Shown one piece after another: positions 5,946-14,452 of a DNA stretch of 48,760 bases. Under the pieces are notes generated by a model. The model did no database searches. It was given only the letters and a program-made list of their open reading frames with translations, and was not told the origin of the DNA. Location: positions 1-48,760 of the IMG/VR virus record IMGVR_UViG_3300006162_000019. The stretch is one strand, 5' to 3'. This DNA comes from a virus. A program made the position numbers and the translations under genes. Each line of letters opens with the position of its first letter. Position 1 is the stretch's first letter.

Positions 5946-8243
5946 TTAGTTTCCAACTCTAGAAATATTGAACCATGAAACAGATGCAGTGCTTCCAATT
6001 GATGGTGATGTTCCGCCAGCCCCAAGAAGAATTGTGACCTGATCACCTGCCTTAAATGGATAAGCAATAACACATCCAGAAGGAAAATATGTTCCAATGT
6101 TTCCAGACTGCTGAGAAATAATTGAAGCAAGTCCAAGGGTATCTGTGCCATTAATTCCAATATCAGCTTGAACAGATTGGTTTCCAATTGCTGAAAACGT
6201 AGTCACCATTCTGTTTTGTGAGCAAATTGAATATGAACCAGAAACTGGAATTGTGTAAACACCAGTAGTTGTATTGTAAGCATTATGAGTGTCTTTAACT
6301 TTACTTGTGTATGCAACCACCGCTGTTCCAGAAGCTAGAGACCCAGATATGGGAGTTGTATTTGCTGTGGTGTAAAATGCGCTAACACTCTCTGTTGCAG
6401 TCACAACGGCAGGTCCAGAAACCCTCATGATGGAAAGGCTTCCAGAGGTATTAACGGTTGTTGTTGCGCTGATTCTTAATGTGAGCAAGTTACCAGCAGC
6501 AAGACCTGGCAATAAAGCACATCCACCAGTATTATTTCCACCAGCCTGAGAGCCAATTGATCTAAACGAAGATCCATTTAGATAGATTGTCGCGTTCCAA
6601 GAAGTTGAGCCAAGATCTCCAATTGAACTACATCCAATGTAATCACCTGAAACTGGAACAGTGTAGGTGTCAGTCCCATTCCACGCTCCGTGAGAGTCTT
6701 TTGCAACAGAAGTAAAGCTTACGTTTGTCACATTGGCAGTTACAGATTGTGTTGCTGTTTTTGTAACACTTAGGTCAACAACACGGGTGTCTGTGTCAGA
6801 GCTGGCAACTGAATTTGAGCTCCATCCAACGATTGGCCAGATGACCATGAAATCAACGATTGCTCCAGTTCCAATATCCGATCCCAGCATTGCCGTTCCG
6901 GACGCAGAAGATGCGTCAATAAATTGAATTAAATTTGGAGAAGTTACTGTTGGCTGAAGGTTTGGATGAGACGATGAGGTCGACCATCCGCTCGCAGTTA
7001 TTGTTCCAACAGCAATGGTAGTATCCCAGCTAAGGCCAGATGGAAGCTGAACTGTTGCCGTTGCTCCAGTAGTTGTGCCAGTTGTGAATCGGCCTTTAAT
7101 AATAATATTTTTTCCAAGACGAGACCAAGAAACTCCGCTAGTTGTTACTGTTCCAAGTGACGCGCTGTAAGTTGGCGTGTAGCTGACAGGGTCCGACATT
7201 GATGGACCGATTGGCGCAGTCTGAGGCCCGACCGAGAAGTCATCCAAATAAATCGTGGTCGCTCCAGAAGTCGCATTCGCATTGTAGAGGGCGAATCGCA
7301 TGCTTGTTGTCGACGATGCGGTCTGTAGAGTGCCAGTGCAATATCCGACTCCAGATCCCTGCACCATGCAGAAATTTCCAGCAGATGTCAGCCACGCTGA
7401 ATTGGTCGCGTCCCACGCAGCCCAAGCAAACGAGTTGCTGCTTGTTCCTGAGAAGTTGTCATTCGCTGCGCCAGAGTTCGCTGTATAGTAGAACTTAACG
7501 GTGAGGACCTTAGCTTGGTCTTCGGTGTCAATTGTGAACGCGTTTGAGGCCAGCATATTTCCAGCAGTAGTAGCCGCAGAACTGACGTAAGAGAGAGAAT
7601 AGGACCCTGCTATTTGCCCAGAGGAAACTGTAGCAATAGATAAGTTCCCACTGGCCCCTGAACCAAAGGTAGGTGATCCCGTTGGAAGTCCATTTGTAAG
7701 AGTACCGATGGTCCCGAGTGACCACCCAGTCGTAGTTCCAAACTCAAAGTTTCCATTTCCTGTGTTGCCGTTATAGGTAGTGAGGTAGTTCTTGCTCCCA
7801 CCCGTTCCACCGATAACTCCTTTTGAGATCGCCGAAGAGAGTTGCTGGTTTGGGGTTACTGATGTCACCCAAATCTTTGTGTCGTTTATAAGTTGAGATG
7901 CTTGACCACCAAAAGTGATCGTGTCCCCAGTTCCGTTTCCGCCAGCAACCGCCGACATCTGAATCTGACCAGCAGAGCAGGTCCCTGGAAGGCCAACAAT
8001 CGTTGTGCCGCTTGTGATGTTTGCTGGAGTGGTTGAGTCGTAAATAAATTGACCAGCCGAGAGACCAGTTGTCGATCCAGGGCTTGCGATACAAGCATTG
8101 CCGCTTGTTAAGTTTCCAGTGGTTGTTAGGACCGCCGCTTGAATATTGGCAAGAGACTTAACGTCCTCATTTTGAATTTTTGCTTTCACGGCGAAGGCAT
8201 TGGTTGCCGCCAAGGTCGTTAAAAGTATGAGAATTTTTTTCAT
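5946..8243 (-). CDS. Signal-peptide-bearing fibre-like protein with CBM-like and C1q-like domains
   Basis: A 765-residue protein. Residues 1-18 form a Sec signal (MKKILILLTTLAATNAFA). A GNGNFEFGTTTGWSLG stretch around residue 165 resembles a carbohydrate-binding (galactose-binding-fold) module. Two C-terminal repeats each carry a KD(S/T)H-A-N-T...YT(V/I)PVSG(D/S)Y core and cysteines, the pattern of C1q/TNF-like jelly rolls used by trimeric receptor binders. The middle is a Ser/Thr/Gly-rich beta region. Start ATG at 8243 follows GGAGAG. Position after the baseplate fits a receptor-binding fibre, but a cleavable signal is not expected for a virion protein assembled in the cytoplasm. It may be an exported surface protein. 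Confidence 0.75.
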   Translation of the reverse strand: MKKILILLTTLAATNAFAVKAKIQNEDVKSLANIQAAVLTTTGNLTSGNACIASPGSTTGLSAGQFIYDSTTPANITSGTTIVGLPGTCSAGQIQMSAVAGGNGTGDTITFGGQASQLINDTKIWVTSVTPNQQLSSAISKGVIGGTGGSKNYLTTYNGNTGNGNFEFGTTTGWSLGTIGTLTNGLPTGSPTFGSGASGNLSIATVSSGQIAGSYSLSYVSSAATTAGNMLASNAFTIDTEDQAKVLTVKFYYTANSGAANDNFSGTSSNSFAWAAWDATNSAWLTSAGNFCMVQGSGVGYCTGTLQTASSTTSMRFALYNANATSGATTIYLDDFSVGPQTAPIGPSMSDPVSYTPTYSASLGTVTTSGVSWSRLGKNIIIKGRFTTGTTTGATATVQLPSGLSWDTTIAVGTITASGWSTSSSHPNLQPTVTSPNLIQFIDASSASGTAMLGSDIGTGAIVDFMVIWPIVGWSSNSVASSDTDTRVVDLSVTKTATQSVTANVTNVSFTSVAKDSHGAWNGTDTYTVPVSGDYIGCSSIGDLGSTSWNATIYLNGSSFRSIGSQAGGNNTGGCALLPGLAAGNLLTLRISATTTVNTSGSLSIMRVSGPAVVTATESVSAFYTTANTTPISGSLASGTAVVAYTSKVKDTHNAYNTTTGVYTIPVSGSYSICSQNRMVTTFSAIGNQSVQADIGINGTDTLGLASIISQQSGNIGTYFPSGCVIAYPFKAGDQVTILLGAGGTSPSIGSTASVSWFNISRVGN

Positions 8244-8252
8244 CGTCTCTCC

Positions 8253-8687
8253 TTAATATTTCGAGTAAACAGCCAACACAGACTGTCCGGTGGCAGGTGC
8301 AGTTGTCATTGTAATCACAGCTCCAGAGATAGTGTAGTCATAAGATGCTCCAGCAGTCAAAAGCTGCCCATCTAAGTAAACAGTCACACCATTTGTTGAG
8401 GCTGGGGTTGCAGTCATCGTGAAGGCAGTTCCAGATCCGTTTCCAAAAAATAAGTCCTGGTTGTATTGAACGGACACCGGAAGGTTTGAAAGAGTGTTTG
8501 AAGAGCCTGAAATTGTTTTGTTTGTGACAGTTTGGCTTGCTGAGTCTGACAGGATATTCGACCCAGTCGACGGAACTGAAAGACTGGTTCCGCCCGTGGA
8601 GTTCGTTATTGTATCGATCTGCTTCGACGTTGTTGATGACGCAAAAGCAGACCCACTGATAAAAATAAAAAATAACAATAATTTCAT
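8253..8687 (-). CDS. Short signal-peptide-bearing fibre-like protein
   Basis: A 144-residue protein with a Sec signal (MKLLLFFIFISGSAFA), then a module STTSKQIDTITNSTGG...VPSTG...SQTVTNKTISG that is clearly related to the N-terminus of the next fibre-like protein (8697-9815). The C-terminal about 70 residues form a beta module with a VTVYLDGQLL core and a TAPATGQSVLAVY end, the same small domain that occurs twice in the 9817-11241 fibre. ATG at 8687 follows AAGG. It may be a shortened paralogue or a subunit of a composite fibre. Confidence 0.75.
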   Translation of the reverse strand: MKLLLFFIFISGSAFASSTTSKQIDTITNSTGGTSLSVPSTGSNILSDSASQTVTNKTISGSSNTLSNLPVSVQYNQDLFFGNGSGTAFTMTATPASTNGVTVYLDGQLLTAGASYDYTISGAVITMTTAPATGQSVLAVYSKY

Positions 8688-8696
8688 CAACCAACC

Positions 8697-9815
8697 TTAG
8701 TTGCTTCGAGAAACTTCGTTCCAGAAACCATTTCCATCACAAGACAGAAGCAATTGACTATTTAAAGCACTGGTCCAGTTTCCATTCAAGTTCAATTTCG
8801 AACCGGCCAATGCCGAGTTGTCTTGCAGCTTCACTAAGTTGGTGGCCGATTCACCAATAACTGTCAGCATTTGTCCTGCTGCGGTACAAGCTGTGATTGA
8901 AGGAGTTGCAGTCACAGTTGTGGTACCAGCACCAGATGCCTGAATGAAAGCCATGTTCACATAAGTGGGAGTCGTAAGGACCACACCACCACCAGCAGTC
9001 ACAGAAAGTGGTGACCCTTGAGTGCCGCTTAAAGTTGGAGAATTGGATGCTGGAGCACTGCTTGTCCATGTTGATCCGTTTGAAGTAAGGACGTTTCCAG
9101 AAGTGCCTGGAGCAACCAAACTCACAGCAGATGTTCCGTTACCAACAACAACTGAACCAGAAGTCAAAGTGCTTGCTCCGGTACCACCATTTGCCACTGC
9201 CAACTGACCTGTTACGGCAGCTGATTGGCCTACGTTTACCGCTCCGAAAGCAGGAACACCACCAGAACCGGCTTGCAATACTTGATATTGCGAACCAGTC
9301 ACAGAAGTCACTGGCGAAGTACCAGCTCCAACTACGATTCCGTTAGATGTGATGCTTGAAGCACCAGTACCACCGTTTGCAACTCCGAGCTGTCCACTCA
9401 CCGCAGCAGCTTGTCCGAGTTGCAAGGCTCCAACAGTCGGAACACCAGATGCACCAGCTTGAAACACTTGATATTGAGAGCCCGCGGCTGTGATTCCCAC
9501 TGCCGAAGTACCGTTACCATAAACCATACCATTTGAAGTCAAAGTCGAAGCGCCAGTACCGCCATTCGCAACACCCAATTGACCAGACGAAATTGCCGAA
9601 GCAGGAATCGCCGTGAAGGTATTTGAAGCACCTGACATTGATTTATTTGTGAGAGTTTGAGTCGCACTGTCAGAGACTAAATTCGCACCAGTCGCAGGAA
9701 CGGCCAAAGCAGTTCCGCCAGAGGCGTTGATTGAGTCAATCTGCTTCGACGTGGTGGATGCTGATTGGGCTTCGGCCGTAACAGCTAAAGCCAAAATTAA
9801 AAGAATTCGCTTCAT
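8697..9815 (-). CDS. Signal-peptide-bearing fibre-like protein with VANGGTGAS repeats
   Basis: A 372-residue protein. Residues 1-16 look like a Sec signal (MKRILLILALAVTAEA). An N-terminal STTSKQID module shared with the 8253-8687 gene is followed by three repeats of 62-63 residues headed by GQL(G/A)VANGGTGAS, a hallmark of trimeric phage tail fibres, and a C-terminal module ending WNEVSRSN that is related to the end of the upstream 9817-11241 protein. ATG at 9815 follows AGGAG; the longer open frame upstream overlaps the neighbouring gene and is rejected. Probably a fibre or fibre-like adhesin. The export signal is the odd part. Confidence 0.8.
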   Translation of the reverse strand: MKRILLILALAVTAEAQSASTTSKQIDSINASGGTALAVPATGANLVSDSATQTLTNKSMSGASNTFTAIPASAISSGQLGVANGGTGASTLTSNGMVYGNGTSAVGITAAGSQYQVFQAGASGVPTVGALQLGQAAAVSGQLGVANGGTGASSITSNGIVVGAGTSPVTSVTGSQYQVLQAGSGGVPAFGAVNVGQSAAVTGQLAVANGGTGASTLTSGSVVVGNGTSAVSLVAPGTSGNVLTSNGSTWTSSAPASNSPTLSGTQGSPLSVTAGGGVVLTTPTYVNMAFIQASGAGTTTVTATPSITACTAAGQMLTVIGESATNLVKLQDNSALAGSKLNLNGNWTSALNSQLLLSCDGNGFWNEVSRSN

Positions 9816-9816
9816 G

Positions 9817-11241
9817 TTATTGTCTCCTTGTGTTTTCGTTCCAATTGCTACCGTCCCATTCGTAGTCAATTGATTGGTTATCGGTTAAGTTACACATTCC
9901 GTTCTGATTAACGCCATTTCCAGATGCACTGGAAATCTTCAAAAAGTTTATCGGATCAACTCCTTTTAATCTTAATAGTTGACCGAGCGTTGTTCCAGCG
10001 GCAATCGCCGGACTGGACGTTATCAGTTGGGCACCTGGACTGTTTGGCTTAACGTACCATGTCTGATCCATAGACGTTGTGGGGACAATTCCAATGGTTG
10101 GATCTATCAAAATGGGACTGACAAAATTTCCATGAACTTCTTTTGCGCCACCGCCGCCACCACTAGTTGATGGAGCTGTCAAAAGGTTGGGCCAAGAGTT
10201 CATCCAATATTGCACTTCGACTGGAGGTTGACCGTTTGCTGGCTGTGCTCCAGGATTGAATAAAATATAAGACTGCTGTCCAGTTTCAGAGACCAAGGCC
10301 CACTGGTCAGGGCTCACCCATCCGCCATCAACAAAAACATCGACTGCGGCCTGATAAAGTGGCTTTTGAGAGAGAGTGAATTTTTGATTAGTTCCATCGA
10401 CAGCGCCGACAGCCACCTCTGTGATTGCTTGAACTGGATTTTGAGAATTTGGAGAGTTCGCTACATAGGCACACCAAATATCCTGTCCAATTGCAAGTGG
10501 TGAAGAGAAAGAAATTATGTTTGTCGAAAGACTATAACTTCCAACTTCAGCCTTCAAACTATCAACATAGACGATCAAACTTCCATTTGTGATTGGCGAT
10601 TGAGAAAGAGTGTAATTTAAATTCACACCATCAATCGCACCGACTGGAATTTCTCTGACAAAAACTGGTTGCTGTGCAAATCCAAATCGAGAATACAATC
10701 GAACTGAATAGTCATAAAGAATTTCGGTGGCGTTTGTTGCTCCAGCTGGCACTTGAAGACCAGCTAAAATAAATCCAGTTCCAGTGTAGGCGGGATAGGC
10801 AGGACTTGCGTTTGGTATTCCTGGAATTATTTTTAAAATAAAATCATCATGTAAATTTAAATTTACAGTGGTGAGTGGATCAGATGGCTTTGGAATTGGA
10901 GTGTCTCCAACTTGAGCGTATTCAATAACAAGAAGGTCCCATCGTGGAAGTGAACCACCAACAGCGGGAGTGGCAATTGGACTTCCAGTCATTCCTGGCA
11001 AAATTGCAGTCAGATCACCAATAGTATCAAAACCAATTCCGTTTCCGACAGATATTCCCATATCGCCAGCATCAGGAGTGAGCACAAAAGGAGTTGGATA
11101 GATTGAAGTGATGAGGACACCTGGTCCCCACATTGAAACAGAGACAAGATCGATAAGGTCTTGCAAGCCCTGGACAGTAAATTCCATGTCCGTTTTATCA
11201 ACAAGTTTTCGATCTAGCGAGAGCCAATTCCGTTGCAACAT
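9817..11241 (-). CDS. Tail fibre / baseplate-attached fibre protein
   Basis: A 474-residue protein directly after the gpI/gp48-like tail gene, where Mu and P2 relatives carry their fibre. It lacks a signal peptide, unlike the next three genes. Around residues 190-350 there are two tandem modules with the pattern G(A/V).DG.N..(Y/F)TLSQ.P and V.VD, a common phage fibre domain. The C-terminus ends in YEWDGSNWNENTRRQ, matching the C-terminal module of the next protein. ATG at 11241 follows GGAGG. It likely anchors the receptor-binding apparatus to the baseplate. Confidence 0.75.
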   Translation of the reverse strand: MLQRNWLSLDRKLVDKTDMEFTVQGLQDLIDLVSVSMWGPGVLITSIYPTPFVLTPDAGDMGISVGNGIGFDTIGDLTAILPGMTGSPIATPAVGGSLPRWDLLVIEYAQVGDTPIPKPSDPLTTVNLNLHDDFILKIIPGIPNASPAYPAYTGTGFILAGLQVPAGATNATEILYDYSVRLYSRFGFAQQPVFVREIPVGAIDGVNLNYTLSQSPITNGSLIVYVDSLKAEVGSYSLSTNIISFSSPLAIGQDIWCAYVANSPNSQNPVQAITEVAVGAVDGTNQKFTLSQKPLYQAAVDVFVDGGWVSPDQWALVSETGQQSYILFNPGAQPANGQPPVEVQYWMNSWPNLLTAPSTSGGGGGAKEVHGNFVSPILIDPTIGIVPTTSMDQTWYVKPNSPGAQLITSSPAIAAGTTLGQLLRLKGVDPINFLKISSASGNGVNQNGMCNLTDNQSIDYEWDGSNWNENTRRQ

Positions 11242-11290
11242 TTAAAATCCTCCAAACGATTCTTGCAGTATTCCACCGACCATTCAAGCA

Positions 11291-12037
11291 TCAAGTTGGG
11301 GCAGCTGGTGGACTGGCATTGTTCATAATTATGTGCGTACTGCGAGCCGGTTCAAATTTTGTCAAGTCAGCATCCAATAGGGCCAAGGTCGTAGCGTCTG
11401 CGTTTCCATAAATCCGAACTTCATAAGAGTATGCTACGTCTTGGATTTCTGCCATTTGAAGAGCGGTGATTCCTGCCGCTGCATAATCAAGACTGCAATC
11501 CAAAGGCGTAAATCCAACCAAATCACACCAAATTGGATCAATAGTTGAAAGATAGGTGTTCAGACCTAAAGAGCTGTAGCCCAAAATCCAAGCACCAGTA
11601 TTTCCGTCATTATTGACCTGACCAGAAAGTGGCAAAATGGCAAAGCTCAGACCGATTGGGCCCAAAATACCAGCCACGATGCCAGTGATATAAGGAACAG
11701 AAAGGCCACCAGTCGCCCGATATTTTGCCAAAAGATTTTGAATTCTTTGCGTGTAAGTGAGTGACGAATCTTGAATTGCTCCAAAGAAATCCTTCTCCCA
11801 TTGAGAAAGTCCATCAGACATTAAAGTTGTGATGAAGAAATTATTGTAAACAGATTGGCCCTGAGTTTCGAAATTAGAAAGCAAATTTGCATGAGCCCTT
11901 AATTCAGCACTCGAATATGAAATCTTTGTTGGGTCTGGATTGTTTGCTCGGTCCTGTGAATAAACTCCAGCTGGCAACTCACCTAAGAGCAGGTCCAAAA
12001 TTTCTTCAGTATTGAGAAAATATGGATTGAGTCCCAA
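11291..12037 (-). CDS. Baseplate/tail protein, Mu gp48 or P2 gpI type
   Basis: A 248-residue protein in the standard place after baseplate J. Its pattern (a WEKDFFGAIQDSSLTYTQRI segment followed by LLAKYRATGGLSVPYI and a C-terminal VRIYG strand) matches the DUF2313-like / gpI group that finishes the baseplate rim and connects fibres. The apparent start is TTG at 12037, one base before the baseplate J stop region, with GGGGG upstream. It is recognised by order and weak motif similarity, so the subfamily is uncertain. Confidence 0.75.
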   Translation of the reverse strand: MGLNPYFLNTEEILDLLLGELPAGVYSQDRANNPDPTKISYSSAELRAHANLLSNFETQGQSVYNNFFITTLMSDGLSQWEKDFFGAIQDSSLTYTQRIQNLLAKYRATGGLSVPYITGIVAGILGPIGLSFAILPLSGQVNNDGNTGAWILGYSSLGLNTYLSTIDPIWCDLVGFTPLDCSLDYAAAGITALQMAEIQDVAYSYEVRIYGNADATTLALLDADLTKFEPARSTHIIMNNASPPAAPT

Positions 12038-13270
12038 TTACATCGCCCCCACTGTGATTGTGCCTGGCGCTGGCAATTGATTTTGGCTTATCGTGTAGTC
12101 AATCGCTGGTGGATTTAAAGGCAACACTTGCCAGTCTGCCAGTATTGGAATGATGCCATTCAAAACTCCAGTGTTCTGATTCGGCACTCCTGATAACCAA
12201 ATATCAAGCCCGTCTTCAATATCAGCCGCGACAACCCACCCACCAGTCTTGCCTGGCAAGGACCTTCCACCAACGGCGTACTTGTAAAGCACCCTTGAAA
12301 CCTCTCGCTGAACGAGCTGCTGACAATTTAAATTTAAAGGATTGTTCACTGAATCAGAAGGAACACTTGTTGCGGTCAATCCTTGAGCATAAATCACATT
12401 CACGCTGACTGGAATTGTGATCTCAGTTGGTGAAAAAACAAATGGACAATCAGTCAAAGGAACATTGGCATTGTAATAAGCCTGAACCGCATTAATGATG
12501 TCAGTGGTTGGGATTCGGACGATTGATTGTCCAGCAGTCACAGCCGCGTCGATGTCTGTCGTTCCAGCTGTGATGTAAACGCCTACAGTTCCAAGTCCGC
12601 GAACAAATCTGTAAATATTGGCAGACCTAACAGCCGATGAAGCGGCAAAAGCAAAAGCTGGATAGTCAGTTTCATTCCCGCCAGCTGGAGCATTTTGTCT
12701 TCTGGTGAGGAGCCTTGAGCGGTAGCTATCGACTGTTTCAGTGTCAGATCCACCACCAATTGTAACGATGACTGAAGCTGGAGTGGTGACACCAGAAGGT
12801 GGGCTCACAACTGTCAGTGTGTCGGGCTCTGCGATATTGCCTATTTGTCCAGCAGAAAGTGCCTGGACTGAAACCACCAGCACTCCACCAGAAATCGTTC
12901 CGCCAGAAGTGTTCGTGTAAAGGATATTTGTAGGGCCATAAAGGAATGTCAGCTCGCCAGGAGTGATGACAGTCCCATTGGTTCCAGATATTTGAACAGC
13001 ACTGGCTCCCGCGGCTTGAGTGGCTCCTGATTGGGCAATTCCGTAGTCCTGACCAATAATGGTGAGGGCGCTGGGCCTTGCAGTTGAAATAAATGGGTCA
13101 TTATTGATCTTTGCCAAATCTCCATAGAGACCAGACACCACACCAGCGATAACCTTTCCGCGAATCACAAAATCTGAATTGTTATCGTTTGTGTTTAAGT
13201 CTGGCTTGATGGATTTAAGAATCTGAAAATATTGGGCGGCTGATTGGCTTGGTGTTAGAAAAGTTGGCAA
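12038..13270 (-). CDS. Baseplate J-like protein
   Basis: A 410-residue baseplate wedge protein of the gpJ/gp47 family. Typical features: LTIIGQDYGIAQSGATQAAG near residue 75, the VVSPPSGVTTPASV linker, GGSDTETVDSYRSRLLTRRQ near residue 173 and a GTVGVYI strand. This family forms the ring of wedges that opens on contraction. The start is TTG at 13270 preceded by GGGGG, just after the TAG of the gp25-like gene. Neighbours on both sides are baseplate genes. Confidence 0.92.
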   Translation of the reverse strand: MPTFLTPSQSAAQYFQILKSIKPDLNTNDNNSDFVIRGKVIAGVVSGLYGDLAKINNDPFISTARPSALTIIGQDYGIAQSGATQAAGASAVQISGTNGTVITPGELTFLYGPTNILYTNTSGGTISGGVLVVSVQALSAGQIGNIAEPDTLTVVSPPSGVTTPASVIVTIGGGSDTETVDSYRSRLLTRRQNAPAGGNETDYPAFAFAASSAVRSANIYRFVRGLGTVGVYITAGTTDIDAAVTAGQSIVRIPTTDIINAVQAYYNANVPLTDCPFVFSPTEITIPVSVNVIYAQGLTATSVPSDSVNNPLNLNCQQLVQREVSRVLYKYAVGGRSLPGKTGGWVVAADIEDGLDIWLSGVPNQNTGVLNGIIPILADWQVLPLNPPAIDYTISQNQLPAPGTITVGAM

Positions 13271-13271
13271 A

Positions 13272-13646
13272 CTAGACCCCCGTAAAATTCAGTTGGCTTG
13301 ATATTGTTGTGGCAGCAGGAGCAATTGCAATATTATTGGCCGATCCGGTGGGCGTTGTCTCTGTATTTTGAGTATTCACTCCCGAAGCTTGACCAGTTTG
13401 GATCAATTGAGCATTGATTGCGTTCTTTACCATAGTCGAAAAAGTCGCCTCGACCCCAGCATCCCTCATTCTATTTTGCAGCGTGTAAAGAAGTGAGCCT
13501 TGTCCGGCAACAGAATACATCCACTGGCCCTGCGGAACCATGAGGGCAAAATAGGCTTTGTCCAAAACAGTATCGCTGGCAACGGGTGAACCATTCAAAA
13601 CAACGTAGTCCTTTTTTAAAGGATTCATCAATAAATTCTGTGCCAT
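13272..13646 (-). CDS. Probable gp25/W-like baseplate wedge protein
   Basis: A 124-residue protein immediately before baseplate J, the usual slot for a gp25 or Mu gp46-type wedge subunit. It has the feature of an early conserved stretch (DTVLDKAYFALMVPQGQW) and a helix that would follow (LLYTLQNRMRDAGVEA), with a low-complexity Ser/Thr/Asn C-terminus. The family call rests more on position than on motif. ATG at 13646 follows GGAGG. Confidence 0.65.
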   Translation of the reverse strand: MAQNLLMNPLKKDYVVLNGSPVASDTVLDKAYFALMVPQGQWMYSVAGQGSLLYTLQNRMRDAGVEATFSTMVKNAINAQLIQTGQASGVNTQNTETTPTGSANNIAIAPAATTISSQLNFTGV

Positions 13647-13684
13647 CTTGCCTCCATCGTATCAGCCAAAAATCACTTACGCCA

Positions 13685-13888
13685 TCAACTAACAGTGCCG
13701 CCAGACAATGGGCCACCACCGCTTGGGCAAGTCCCATTTGCTACCGCGTTTGCCTGAATGTAATCCACAATAGCCTTCCCCAGTGCGTTACAAAAATTGG
13801 TGAGTTCGGTATCGTTTGCTGGTGCTCCAGACAAAGCAATAATTGCTGCCTTGATTGCTGCGCCCATTCCTGTTTCTGTCATTGCCAT
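13685..13888 (-). CDS. Small baseplate-region protein, 67 residues
   Basis: A short protein, MAMTETGMGAAIKAAI then NALGKAIVDYIQANA, a type often found between spike and baseplate wedge genes of Mu-like tails. Function is unknown. The glycine-rich C-terminus is disordered. ATG at 13888 follows GGAGTG. Its similarity to proteins at the same place in related phages is from memory of the pattern and was not searched. Confidence 0.75.
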   Translation of the reverse strand: MAMTETGMGAAIKAAIIALSGAPANDTELTNFCNALGKAIVDYIQANAVANGTCPSGGGPLSGGTVS

Positions 13889-13891
13889 AAA

Positions 13892-14452
13892 TCACTCCGT
13901 AAATACGACCGACGAGTTCATTGTGTTGTCCTCTATCGGGCTTGCTTTTATTGATTCAAAATCAGCAGCATTGATTGGTGTTCCGGTTGGATAGCCAATA
14001 TTGCCAACATGAGTGTGAGCCAAAATCGCGATTAATAAATTATCAAGAGCAGTTTTTAAAACATCACCAAGTGGAACTGGATGAGCGGCCGTCGAAATTC
14101 CTAAGTGAACCGATCCATCTTTCAAATAAACCTGCTGACCAAACTCATTGTAAATCATCACCTCACCGTCAGAAACGGCAGGTCGATTAGCGTCGAAATG
14201 TCCCACCACATTCACATGAGTTGGATTGTTTCCAATTGGAACTGACAAGGCATCTGTCCCTACAGGAGCCCTTGAGGAAAATCCAAACGGCTGAATATTC
14301 CTTGCGTTTGGAAATTGGGAATCGCTAGATGTTCTTTGAAAAGTGGTTCGCATCTGATCAGCGTTAGAAATAATTTGTGCCATCGCAATTGGAGCAAACT
14401 CTTCTCGGATCACTTGCCTGATGAATCTAATCATTTCCGATTCGCTCATCAT
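13892..14452 (-). CDS. Baseplate spike / assembly protein V-like
   Basis: A 186-residue protein in the position of Mu gp45 / P2 gpV, the central spike that pierces the outer membrane. It has an N-terminal helical part, an OB-like middle (THVNVVGHFDANRPAVSDGE) and a repetitive beta segment (NEFGQQVYLKDGSVHLGIS), followed by a helix with LLIAILAHTHVGNIG containing an HxH pair, possibly metal-binding as in spike tips. ATG at 14452 overlaps the hub gene stop as ATGA; the longer upstream reading is rejected. Confidence 0.8.
   Translation of the reverse strand: MMSESEMIRFIRQVIREEFAPIAMAQIISNADQMRTTFQRTSSDSQFPNARNIQPFGFSSRAPVGTDALSVPIGNNPTHVNVVGHFDANRPAVSDGEVMIYNEFGQQVYLKDGSVHLGISTAAHPVPLGDVLKTALDNLLIAILAHTHVGNIGYPTGTPINAADFESIKASPIEDNTMNSSVVFTE

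Noticed and set aside
7199-7498. Open frames opposite the fibre genes
   Set aside because: They are by-products of Ser/Thr/Gly-rich coding and have no ribosome sites or motifs.
11216-11293. 25-codon frame MLEWSVEYCKNRLEDFK between the gpI-like and fibre genes
   Set aside because: It overlaps the ribosome site and start of the fibre gene and shows no conserved feature.
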